Under the pieces are notes generated by a model. The model searched no databases, was not told where the DNA came from, and worked only from the letters and a program-made list of their open reading frames with translations. DNA of 23,883 bases, taken from positions 1 to 23,883 of the forward strand of contig JBAZPI010000012.1 in assembly GCA_041648305.1 (NCBI GenBank), written 5' to 3'. The stretch comes from JABILX01 sp041648305 (GTDB taxonomy: Bacteria > Patescibacteriota > Gracilibacteria > UBA1369 > LOWO2-01-FULL-3). This document shows positions 15,050 to 21,713 of this stretch, piece by piece. Position 1 is the first letter of the stretch. Each line of letters opens with the position of its first letter. The translations under genes were made by a program, and so were the position numbers.

Positions 15050-15051
15050 TA

Positions 15052-15080
15052 GCGACAGGAAGCGAAGCGCTCCAAGTCGC
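15052..15080 (+). terminator. Hairpin after the tRNA
   Basis: GCGAC (15052-15056) pairs with GTCGC (15076-15080), and an inner GGAAGCG/CGCTCC stem (one bulge) continues it. It starts 3 nt after the CCA end. The run after it is AATTCTATAT and not a clear T-tract, so it may be a terminator or a 3'-processing structure. Confidence 0.45.
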
Positions 15081-15096
15081 AATTCTATATCCTCCC

Positions 15097-15552
15097 TCAC
15101 GCCACAAACAACACAATCCTCCCCTTTTTCTTCATGGCATCGTAGTATTTTTCGTCGGCAGTTATGAAAACACAGTCCATATCTCGTGCTAAAGCGTGGT
15201 AAGAAGCGTCATAATAGGAAACGGTGTTGTTTTCGCAGCTATCCTTAGTCGCCTCACTCACAAACTTATCGTCAGGATCAATTAAACTAATCTGAAATTC
15301 CTTAAATCTTTCATACACACTCTGAACTTTCTCAAAATCCTTAAAAGTTTTAGACAAAACATTCAAAAGCTCGTAAACAAGTAAAGGAGTCGCGAGAACA
15401 GTTACCTCACCTTTCATCTTCATTTCCATAAGAGAATAGACCTCTTCTTTCCCCTTCTCTTCTAAAAAAATCTTGGACAAAACAGAAGCGTCCACAACAA
15501 CTCGCTGGTAACGATAATCAAGAGCCTTGAATTTCATTTTATTTTTTGCCAT
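15097..15552 (-). CDS. vapC: PIN-domain toxin (VapC type)
   Basis: PIN-domain ribonuclease. The four acidic metal-binding residues are visible: D21 (VVVDASVLSKIF), E61 (LLVYELLNVL), D115 (SYYDASYHALA) and D133 (FITADEKYY). Length 151 is normal. VapC toxins cleave RNA, often tRNA or rRNA, and are held inactive by the partner antitoxin. The gene overlaps the antitoxin by 14 nt, with AAGGGAA upstream of the ATG as a possible ribosome binding site; a second ATG five codons in (15537) is also possible. It lies just beside a tRNA gene, which is coincidence or target proximity; nothing in the sequence decides. Likely target is unknown. Confidence 0.9.
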   Translation of the reverse strand: MAKNKMKFKALDYRYQRVVVDASVLSKIFLEEKGKEEVYSLMEMKMKGEVTVLATPLLVYELLNVLSKTFKDFEKVQSVYERFKEFQISLIDPDDKFVSEATKDSCENNTVSYYDASYHALARDMDCVFITADEKYYDAMKKKGRIVLFVA

Positions 15553-15805
15553 GACGAATTTCCCTTAATATTTCCAAAGAACTTCTGTAATCTCTGCGAG
15601 ATTTCTGCATCTCTGAACAAAGCTCCCTAAAACCCCTCATAAACTCCTCGACATCCCGCACGTCATCCCCCAATTCCTTCTCAACAGCCTCTACAACAAA
15701 CTTGCTCATGTTCTGATTCCCAATTTTCTCGCGAAGCCTCTCTACGACCTTCTCAGGAAACGAAAACGTCACTCTTTGATAATTAATTTGAGCAGTCCTG
15801 GCCAT
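15539..15805 (-). CDS. vapB: Antitoxin, ribbon-helix-helix type (VapB-like)
   Basis: The first 45 residues (INYQRVTFSFPEKVVERLREKIGNQNMSKFVVEAVEKEL) have the beta-strand, helix, turn, helix pattern of a ribbon-helix-helix DNA-binding domain. The following charged helical region (DVEEFMRGFRELCSEMQKSRRDYRSSLEIL) would wrap the toxin. At 88 residues it has the usual antitoxin length. Dimers normally repress their own operon, and a strong inverted repeat covers the -10 box 60 nt upstream. It is the first gene of the pair, and its last codons contain the start of the toxin gene. Confidence 0.87.
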   Translation of the reverse strand: MARTAQINYQRVTFSFPEKVVERLREKIGNQNMSKFVVEAVEKELGDDVRDVEEFMRGFRELCSEMQKSRRDYRSSLEILREIRHGKK

Positions 15806-15856
15806 CCTTGCGTTGGTTATGCGCTGAGCGCGCCTCGCGACCCAAAGCGCTAATTA

Positions 15857-15901
15857 AATAACTTACATAACTATAATACATAAGTTATTACGCAAAAGCA
15901 A
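15857..15901 (-). promoter_or_regulatory. Toxin-antitoxin promoter and operator
   Basis: Minus strand: TTGCTT (15901-15896), 17 bp, TATTAT (15878-15873). A perfect 9-bp inverted repeat, AATAACTTA (15857-15865) and TAAGTTATT (15881-15889), is centred on the -10 box; TTATGTA also occurs twice inside it. This is where a ribbon-helix-helix antitoxin would bind to repress. Transcription should begin near 15866, with a GC-rich leader of about 60 nt. Confidence 0.65.
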
Positions 15902-15920
15902 GGGGAAAATTTGAAGCACA

Positions 15921-16039
15921 CTTTTTGCAATTTTCCGGGTTAAAAATCCCGCGCGCGCAGAGATTACAGGTTAGTGGAAAACGACGATTTCGGACTTTGC
16001 AAAACTCCAGGTTAAGTTCTTTGCGCGCACAAAGAATTT
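15921..16039. repeat. Intergenic repeats with hairpin, 3' of pepD
   Basis: Two related units. The first (15921-15943) reads CTTTTTGCAATTTTCC then GGGTTAA. The second (15995-16029) contains TCCAGGTTAAGTTCTTTGC (16006-16024), identical to 17876-17894 beside the methyltransferase gene. A 10-bp stem with one G-T pair, AAGTTCTTTG / CAAAGAATTT (16014-16039), lies 37 nt beyond the pepD stop codon. This fills most of the 15902-16075 gap. A terminator role is possible, but no T-run follows on the minus strand. Confidence 0.6.
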
Positions 16040-16075
16040 ACATCTACTAAACACCCCATGCCTCCGAAGCCCACT

Positions 16076-17590
16076 CTACCGCTTCGCAATCAACAAAAGT
16101 GTTCTCGAAAGCCATTCGTAAAATTCCTCAACAGTTCTCACATCAACAGCTTCATTAGGAGAATGCGGCTTTTGAATAGTTGGTCCGAAAGACGCAGCCT
16201 CAACATTGGTTCCGAGTCTATTCCTCAATTTATCAACAATCACGCCAACTTCAAGCCCGGCATGAATACCGGTAACCCCCGCTTCATTCCTGCCTTCGTA
16301 AGCTTTAAGAATATCACCCACCAATCGAGAATCAGGATCCCCGGCCCAACTCGGAACAGTAAATACTCTCTTTGCCTGAAATTCGTTTGCCTTAAGCACC
16401 CTCTCGATCTCACACGTAAGACTTTCCATTTCAGCCTCGACATCACTCCTGGTAGAAAAAGTCATATCGACCTTATTAGCGCTTGTAGCAACTGTTCCGA
16501 CATTTGAAGACGTTTCAACCATCCCGGGAACAACCCTGCTCATTTCATGCACACCATTTGGGACTTTACTGAGTACCGCAAGTGTTCTTTTTCTAATCTC
16601 GGAAATTATCGCCCCTCTTTGGACTTCACCAGCCGTCTTCTCAATCAATGACACTTTAATCTGTTTTTCATGGTCAAGACTTTTATTCAACTCACCCTGC
16701 AACTCCGTAACAGAAGCAATCAAAGGCAACATACAACATCCATCAGGAATAAAAATAACCGCTCTTGCATCCGCGGGAATAGCAGTCGGCCCCTTCCCTC
16801 CATCAATCGAGATAAGCTTCACCTCCTCCGGGAACTCTCGCAAAAAATCAGCCAAAACACGAATTGCATTTCCCCTGTTTTCATGGATTTCGGTACCCGA
16901 ATGTCCTCCCAGCATCCCGGAAATACTCAATTCATAATACGTTCCTCCACTCATTTCCTCCGGACTGACCCTCTGCAGTTCCTTCGAACCAGCCAAAACC
17001 TGCGCGCCAGCGCTGCGTACAAAAACCTTGCCCACATCCTCACTATCCAAATTAATCAATGTATTACTCTCCATTTCAAGACCATCAACATCAAGAGCAA
17101 AAGCGCCAACCAGCCCGGTTTCCTCTTCAGTAGTCACCAAAATCTCCAAAGGTGGACGCACAACATCCGGATCCGTCGCAATCGCCATGGCAGCCGCCAA
17201 TCCTATCCCGTTGTCAGCGCCCAAAGTAGTTCCCTTCGTCTTAAGCCATTCCCCATCCCTCGCCAACCCTATAGGATCATTTGCAAAATCATGAGCGACA
17301 TCAGTATCCTTAATGCACACCATATCAATATGCCCCTGCAGACAAACCGGATCGCTGTCTTCATAACCCGCAGATGAGGGAACTTCCACACAAAGATTTC
17401 CCTTCGCATCCTGCTTCCATCCAAATCCATGTTCTTCAGCCCACCCTGAAACAAATTTCAAAGCTTCCGCCTCATTCCCAGACCCTCGAGGAATCTGCCT
17501 AAGAAGATTAAAATTCCTCCAAAGCTCTTTCGGCTCCAAGCCCTGCAGAGCCTCAGGCATATCTGTACTTAAAATTCTCACTCCTTCCAT
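16076..17590 (-). CDS. pepD: Aminoacyl-histidine dipeptidase (M20C)
   Basis: A cytoplasmic zinc dipeptidase that cleaves Xaa-His and other dipeptides. M20 motifs: LQGHIDMVC (84-92, H87 metal, D89 catalytic), TTLGADNGIG (121-130, D126 bridging), TTEEETG (153-159, catalytic E155 and metal E156), NLDSED, the lid-domain GMLGGHSGTEIHENRGNA, HAGLEVGVI and the final PHSPNEAVD histidine. All are intact. The length of 504 is slightly above the usual 485. ATG 17590 gives an N-terminus (LQGLEPKELWRNFNLLRQIPRGSGNE) typical of PepD. The gene stands alone between two repeat-rich gaps. A scavenging role for peptides would suit an organism with limited amino-acid synthesis, which is inference. Confidence 0.95.
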   Translation of the reverse strand: MEGVRILSTDMPEALQGLEPKELWRNFNLLRQIPRGSGNEAEALKFVSGWAEEHGFGWKQDAKGNLCVEVPSSAGYEDSDPVCLQGHIDMVCIKDTDVAHDFANDPIGLARDGEWLKTKGTTLGADNGIGLAAAMAIATDPDVVRPPLEILVTTEEETGLVGAFALDVDGLEMESNTLINLDSEDVGKVFVRSAGAQVLAGSKELQRVSPEEMSGGTYYELSISGMLGGHSGTEIHENRGNAIRVLADFLREFPEEVKLISIDGGKGPTAIPADARAVIFIPDGCCMLPLIASVTELQGELNKSLDHEKQIKVSLIEKTAGEVQRGAIISEIRKRTLAVLSKVPNGVHEMSRVVPGMVETSSNVGTVATSANKVDMTFSTRSDVEAEMESLTCEIERVLKANEFQAKRVFTVPSWAGDPDSRLVGDILKAYEGRNEAGVTGIHAGLEVGVIVDKLRNRLGTNVEAASFGPTIQKPHSPNEAVDVRTVEEFYEWLSRTLLLIAKR

Positions 17591-17673
17591 AATGAATTGG
17601 TTAAATGGTTAAATTTTAAACAAAGGAGATCTTTATATCACACACCAAAAAAACTTTCAAGCAAACTCTTTTA

Positions 17674-17863
17674 ACGTGAATTGCGAAATCAAACAGATCA
17701 AGAACTAAGAACACGCTAGACATATAACATGTCTATGTTTTGTTTTCCCGGAATGGAAATTCTTCAACCTGTAAAAAAAGTCATTCCGGGAAGATATAAA
17801 ACAACTATTACATCTGGCAACCACATACAACCAGACGACAGATTAGAATTTCGCAATTCACGT
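17674..17863. repeat. 190-bp region bounded by 16-bp inverted repeats
   Basis: ACGTGAATTGCGAAAT (17674-17689) and its exact reverse complement (17848-17863) bracket a 158-bp interior. Inside lie a 7-bp stem, TAGACAT/ATGTCTA with a 5-nt loop (17718-17736), and the third copy of the 46-bp element (17747-17792). The region fills the gap upstream of pepD and has no open frame I would call. It may be a non-autonomous mobile element or a structured RNA. Confidence 0.7.
17747..17792. repeat. 46-bp palindromic element, copy 3
   Basis: TCCCGGAATG (17747-17756), 10 nt, AACCTGTA (17767-17774), 8 nt, CATTCCGGGA (17783-17792). The arms are perfect inverted repeats but differ from those of copies 1 and 2, while the 10-8-8 spacing is identical. 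That pattern indicates a conserved hairpin with compensating arm changes. Confidence 0.85.
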
Positions 17864-17902
17864 CTTTTGCAATTTTCCAGGTTAAGTTCTTTGCACGTGC
17901 AA
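17864..17902. repeat. Repeat with palindrome 3' of the methyltransferase gene
   Basis: Contains TCCAGGTTAAGTTCTTTGC (17876-17894), identical to 16006-16024, followed by the perfect palindrome TTGCACGTGCAA (17891-17902). It ends 11 nt beyond the stop codon of the minus-strand methyltransferase gene, the same kind of position as the pepD copy. Confidence 0.7.
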
Positions 17903-17913
17903 TAAACCACAGG

Positions 17914-19173
17914 TTAAACCCTCACCATCTCCACCACGCTCTCCATGTGCGGCGTTTGCGGGAACAAATCAAACATCGCCGCGCTTCGCACGCTATAGCC
18001 GTGCCCGACAAATTTCGGCAAATCGCTCTTCAGCTGCGACACATTACACGAAATATAAATAATCACGCGTGGCTCCAGCTCTCGAAGCCGCAAAATCGTA
18101 TTGGGGTGCATTCCGCTTCGCGGCGGATCTGTAATCACATACAAATCATCGCCCTTCACGCCCAGCTCTAAACTTTTTAGCCTCTTCGCATCCATCACGA
18201 TCGCTTCAGCGTTCTCAATGCCATTTCGAGCCAAATTCGCCCGCGCCAACTCTATCGCCGGCGCAAAACTCTCGACAATTTTCACCTTCCTGAACAAATC
18301 CGCATTATTGATCCCAAAAGTCCCAACCCCGCCATACAAATCAAGAAGCGTCGCCCACTCAGACTTATCATCATACGCCGATAGCAACCCACGAACATAC
18401 GAGTGCAATTTTTCAGCCATCGCAGAATTATTTTGCCAAAAGCCCTGCACGGAAAATTCAAATTCGCGGCCAAGCAAGCCAGCCTTTAAATTTTCGCCGC
18501 CCTTCACGACAAAAAAGTCATCCGTCACCGAAACATCGGAATCGTGCGCGACATACCCGACCAAAATATTCCGCGCGCTACTCTCCCGCGCGAACGCCTC
18601 GATAAGCTTCGTAGCAGCATCGAGCCTCGTCGAATCGCCATTCAAAATGAAGGTAATCGACGAATCCTCCCCAGACTCCCCAGCCTGCCCCACCCCGGCG
18701 GTGGCCTGCCCCGCCCCGGCGCCGGGAGTCCTGATCACCGCATAGCGAAAAGTTCCGCATTTTTTCACAACGTCGAATGAGTCAAAATCGCCTTCCCCCT
18801 GAATCGCCCCAGCATCAGCCGCAGCCCCAACTCTCCCCCCAAAGAAAAACCCTCGCACCTCCTTTATCAGCCCATTAAGCCTCTTCTCGGAAATGCAACA
18901 CTCCTCAACATCAACACTCTTTTTCCATTCCCCCTTCAACCGAAAACCAATCCCGCTACGGTTTCCGCTGCGATGAAAAATCATATCCATTCGATTTCGA
19001 TACCCAAAAGACTCGCCAAAAAAAGCCTGCACCTCCGCCGCCAAACCGGCACCAGTAACCCCAATCGCATCCGCCAAAACTTTCCTCTTATTTTCAACTT
19101 GAACAGCATAATCAATGTGCTGCGCACTACATCCCCCGCATCTGCCGAAATATGGACATTTAGGATCCGTCAT
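17914..19173 (-). CDS. 23S rRNA (uracil-5-)-methyltransferase, RumA/TrmA family
   Basis: A SAM-dependent enzyme that makes 5-methyluridine in RNA. The Fe-S cysteines are at the very N-terminus: C6-x5-C12-x2-C15 and C92 or C93. The RumA-family core follows: FWQNNSAMAEKL (245-256), the SAM site LLDLYGGVGTFGI (276-288), VITDPPRSGMHP (346-357), the catalytic C376 in YISCNVSQL and HMESVVEM at the end. The Fe-S cluster points to RumA (RlmD/RlmC) and not TrmA, so 23S rRNA is the likely target. The N-terminal TRAM RNA-binding domain usual in RumA is absent. A Gly/Ala-rich insert lies at about 150-170. The ATG at 19173 follows a -10 box by 7 nt and is divergent from the next gene. Confidence 0.92.
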   Translation of the reverse strand: MTDPKCPYFGRCGGCSAQHIDYAVQVENKRKVLADAIGVTGAGLAAEVQAFFGESFGYRNRMDMIFHRSGNRSGIGFRLKGEWKKSVDVEECCISEKRLNGLIKEVRGFFFGGRVGAAADAGAIQGEGDFDSFDVVKKCGTFRYAVIRTPGAGAGQATAGVGQAGESGEDSSITFILNGDSTRLDAATKLIEAFARESSARNILVGYVAHDSDVSVTDDFFVVKGGENLKAGLLGREFEFSVQGFWQNNSAMAEKLHSYVRGLLSAYDDKSEWATLLDLYGGVGTFGINNADLFRKVKIVESFAPAIELARANLARNGIENAEAIVMDAKRLKSLELGVKGDDLYVITDPPRSGMHPNTILRLRELEPRVIIYISCNVSQLKSDLPKFVGHGYSVRSAAMFDLFPQTPHMESVVEMVRV

Positions 19174-19180
19174 ACCTCAC

Positions 19181-19209
19181 ACTTTAAAGCCGTCTCAAAG
19201 ATCTGGCAA
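19181..19209 (-). promoter_or_regulatory. Methyltransferase promoter (leaderless geometry)
   Basis: Minus strand: TTGCCA (19209-19204), 17 bp, TAAAGT (19186-19181), then GTGAGGT and the ATG at 19173. The start codon coincides with the expected transcription start. Confidence 0.55.
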
Positions 19210-19230
19210 ATTCAAAGCCGCTACACGCCA

Positions 19231-19259
19231 TTCCCAGTCTAACAATTTCGTAGTACAAT
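19231..19259 (+). promoter_or_regulatory. C39-peptidase promoter (leaderless geometry)
   Basis: TTCCCA (19231-19236), 17 bp, TACAAT (19254-19259), then 7 nt to the GTG at 19267. It is back to back with the methyltransferase promoter in a 93-bp gap, and supports the GTG start. Confidence 0.5.
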
Positions 19260-19266
19260 CAAGATT

Positions 19267-20211
19267 GTGAAAAGAAAATTTTGGACATTTGGAAGTTGTT
19301 TTGCGATTCTTATAATGGCCGCATTTGGAGTTTTGATTTTTAATGGCAAGCTGACAGACAATCACACGAAATTTTTAATAATTGTGCCGGTAGATCAGAA
19401 AAAATTGGCAAGTATAATTGATAATGAAAATGAAGAAAATAATGGAGAAAATAGCGATTTTTACGGATCGGTTTTGTCGCTAAAAACCGGCACGAGGACT
19501 GTCTATAAAAAATTCTTCGAATATTTAAATAAAATCAATAATTCAATCAAAGAAACTATGACCGACGGTAATCCCGACACCAATCCCGACACCAATCCTG
19601 AACCCACCGAAATTCGGGATACTTTTTATGATGTGCCTTTTACCACACAGTCGCCTCTTGGCGCATGGGGAGATCCAAGGCAGCAAGACGGATGCGAAGA
19701 AGCCGTTTCTTTAATGGCAATAAAATGGGTTTGGGGAGAAAATTTAGCTCTCGAAGAAGCAGAGAAAGAGATACTTTCAATTTCCGAATACGAAAAATCT
19801 GTGTATGGAATTTATCGCGACACCGGCGCGGAAGACACTATGAATTGGATTATAAAAGATTATTTCCAATATCAGAATGTTGAGCTTCAGCGTAACATTA
19901 CCGTTGATGACGTAAAACTTGAGCTTTCGAAAGGAAATCTGGTGATTTTGCCTGTTAACGGACGGGTTTTGGAAAATCAATATTTTTTAAAGCCGGCTCC
20001 TCTATATCACATGATTCTCGTGGTTGGATATAATATTCAGAACCAAGCGTTTCAAGCACATGATCCCGGAACACAATATGGGAAAAATTTTGTGTATTCA
20101 GAATCAAATTTGGAAAAGGCTTTGCAGGATTATTACAGCGGTTATCATGAATCCATTACCAACACTGAGCAAAACATGATTATTGTGAAGCCGTATGATA
20201 ATCACGAGTAA
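19267..20211 (+). CDS. Exported C39-like cysteine peptidase family protein
   Basis: Residues 1-27 form an uncleaved anchor or signal peptide (KRK, then WTFGSCFAILIMAAFGVLIF). A spacer with acidic and NPDTNPDTNP low complexity leads to a C39_2-type papain-like domain from about 120. The catalytic cysteine is C143 in RQQDGCEEAVSLMAIKW, the histidine H248 in LYHMILVVGYN and the aspartate D266 in AHDPGT. The protein therefore faces the outside of the cell. The substrate is unknown: peptides, wall cross-bridges or a double-glycine leader are all conceivable, but there is no ABC transporter domain. The gene is visibly more AT-rich than its neighbours and its coding strand has G at least equal to C (11 G, 8 C in 19321-19380), unlike other + strand genes, which suggests transfer or recent inversion. 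Confidence 0.83.
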   Translation: MKRKFWTFGSCFAILIMAAFGVLIFNGKLTDNHTKFLIIVPVDQKKLASIIDNENEENNGENSDFYGSVLSLKTGTRTVYKKFFEYLNKINNSIKETMTDGNPDTNPDTNPEPTEIRDTFYDVPFTTQSPLGAWGDPRQQDGCEEAVSLMAIKWVWGENLALEEAEKEILSISEYEKSVYGIYRDTGAEDTMNWIIKDYFQYQNVELQRNITVDDVKLELSKGNLVILPVNGRVLENQYFLKPAPLYHMILVVGYNIQNQAFQAHDPGTQYGKNFVYSESNLEKALQDYYSGYHESITNTEQNMIIVKPYDNHE

Positions 20212-20233
20212 TCCGATTTTGCCACGCCTATCT

Positions 20234-20452
20234 TACTAAAAAGACCCCAGTTCTTACGAAATAAGCCACTTTTTAGTCCAAATGGTTCGTATAAAAATCT
20301 CTGCCCGGGCAGACTTTTGAGCTAATCTTTTGGCTCGAGGAAGCCATTTGGCCCTCGGAAATAACATGATTTAGGACTATTATACGAACTTAAGAATATA
20401 TGGAAAGCTCAATAGAATTTACAGATTTGTAAAAACTGGGGTCTTTTTAGTA
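20234..20452. mobile_element. MITE-like element with 24-bp terminal inverted repeats
   Basis: The ends (20234-20257 and 20429-20452) are inverted repeats with one mismatch in 24, containing CTAAAAAGACCCCAGTT. Each is bounded by TA, as in Tc1/mariner-IS630 elements that duplicate a TA target. The 215-bp interior has no coding frame, but has a palindrome TCTGCCCGGGCAGA (20300-20313) and further inverted pairs: GTTCGTATAA/TTATACGAAC (20285-20294 and 20380-20389) and CCAAATGG/CCATTTGG (20278 and about 20344). It fills the gap between the peptidase gene and rpe, and the right end provides the rpe stop codon. Confidence 0.7.
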
Positions 20453-21223
20453 TTTTAAACTCACAACAGCCTCTCCCCTATCTTTCGCCTTAAAGATATA
20501 GCTTCCCGCAACTAAAACATTCGCACCAGCCTCACGCGCCACTTTCGCAGTCTCAGCATTTATCCCCCCATCAACTTCAATTTCATAATTCAAGGCGCCT
20601 CGGCCAGCTAACACGGCGCCTCGCCCAGCACCCTGCCCTGCCCCTCGCTGTGAAGCATCCAATTTTTCACGAAGCCACTTCACCTTCGGCATCATATCTT
20701 CCATAAATTTCTGACCGCCGAATCCGGGCTCAACAGTCATCACCAAAACCATATCCGCAAGCGGCAGTGCTCCCTCATACTGTTCTAGAGGCGTCCCCGG
20801 CTTCACCGAAAATCCGGCTCGAATACCGCGCGATTTTATCAACTTCAAACACTGCGTCAACGCCTCGACCGATCCCAAGCCCCCCCCACCGCCACCCTCG
20901 CTCGCACCACACGCCTCCGCGTGCACAACAATATAATCCTGGCTGATCTCGCGCCCCCTACCGCCAGCCAACGCATCCGCAAAACTTCCGACATACTTCT
21001 CCGGATTTTCGATCATCAAATGCACATCCAAAGGCACGGTCACAACTCGCGACCCTGCCAGCGACTCCACAACCGGCACTCCAATCGTAATATTCGGAAC
21101 AAAATGCCCATCCATTACGTCGACATGAATCATCTCCGCTCCAGCCTCGACAACACTCGCAACCTCCTCCTGCAATCTGGAGAAATCCGCTGACAATATT
21201 GATGGTGCAATTTTGATGTCCAT
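20447..21223 (-). CDS. rpe: Ribulose-phosphate 3-epimerase
   Basis: Interconverts ribulose 5-phosphate and xylulose 5-phosphate in the pentose phosphate pathway. Family motifs: IAPSILSADF (5-14), IHVDVMDGHFVPNITIG (32-48, H33, D35), DVHLMIENPE (66-75, H68), VHAEA, MTVEPGFGGQKF (162-173) and EVDGGI (216-221, catalytic D218). Gly/Ala-rich inserts at about 106-117 (SEGGGGGGLG) and 190-210 enlarge it to 258 from the usual 220. The last sense codon (TAC) and the TAA stop lie in the end of the adjacent MITE-like element, so the native C-terminus may have been changed by it. It is the last gene of the operon, 18 nt after rpiB, with no Shine-Dalgarno sequence. Confidence 0.95.
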   Translation of the reverse strand: MDIKIAPSILSADFSRLQEEVASVVEAGAEMIHVDVMDGHFVPNITIGVPVVESLAGSRVVTVPLDVHLMIENPEKYVGSFADALAGGRGREISQDYIVVHAEACGASEGGGGGGLGSVEALTQCLKLIKSRGIRAGFSVKPGTPLEQYEGALPLADMVLVMTVEPGFGGQKFMEDMMPKVKWLREKLDASQRGAGQGAGRGAVLAGRGALNYEIEVDGGINAETAKVAREAGANVLVAGSYIFKAKDRGEAVVSLKY

Positions 21224-21241
21224 AATTATTGGGTTAGTCGA

Positions 21242-21676
21242 CTACCCTTCAATTTTCTTCACCCTCCTCACGTGCCTCTCCTCACCCTCCTCGAACTTCG
21301 CGCCCAAGAACGCGTCCACAATCGCCCGCACCTTGGCCAACTTCGTCGTCCTCCCGCCAAGCGTCAAAACATTTGCATTATTGTGCCTTCGGCTCATCTC
21401 AGCCATATTCTCATCGGTCGCAACAGTCGCACGAATCCCCTTAAGCTTGTTCGCAACCATCTGCATCCCAATCCCGGTCCCGCACACAAGAATTCCAAGC
21501 GAACCCGGATTCTCCACCACCTTCTCGCAAACCTCCCGCGCGATATCCGGATAATCCACAGCTTCCTCAGAAAAACATCCCAAATCAATCACCTCATGCC
21601 CACCTTCAACCAAGTAGTCACGGAGCTGCCCTTTCATCTTGTATCCCCCGTGATCGGACCCAATATATAGGTTCAT
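21242..21676 (-). CDS. rpiB: Ribose-5-phosphate isomerase B
   Basis: Interconverts ribose 5-phosphate and ribulose 5-phosphate. Motifs: YIGSDHGG (4-11), the active-site LVCGTGIGM (63-71, C65) and RRHNNANVLTLGGR (96-109, H98). The full length of 144 is normal. It lies between prs and rpe in a minus-strand operon: ribose 5-phosphate made here is the direct substrate of PRPP synthetase, and ribulose 5-phosphate that of the epimerase. The 37-nt gap upstream carries a 6-bp GC hairpin. ATG 21676 begins the first beta-strand. Confidence 0.95.
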   Translation of the reverse strand: MNLYIGSDHGGYKMKGQLRDYLVEGGHEVIDLGCFSEEAVDYPDIAREVCEKVVENPGSLGILVCGTGIGMQMVANKLKGIRATVATDENMAEMSRRHNNANVLTLGGRTTKLAKVRAIVDAFLGAKFEEGEERHVRRVKKIEG

Positions 21677-21688
21677 ATTTTTTTATTA

Positions 21689-21703
21689 GAGGGCTCTGCC
21701 CTC
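21689..21703 (-). other. Hairpin between prs and rpiB
   Basis: GAGGGC-TCT-GCCCTC is a perfect 6-bp stem in the 37-nt gap. On the transcribed (minus) strand it is followed by A-rich sequence and not a T-run, so it is not an intrinsic terminator for prs; it could shape mRNA processing or rpiB translation. Confidence 0.5.
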
Positions 21704-21713
21704 ATTAATTTAT

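Noticed and set aside
14975..15805. Genomic island integrated at the tRNA gene
   Set aside because: No integrase and no duplicated tRNA 3' end found within the window.
21689..21703. Rho-independent terminator between prs and rpiB
   Set aside because: The transcribed strand has an A-run after the stem and no T-run; the genes appear to form one operon.
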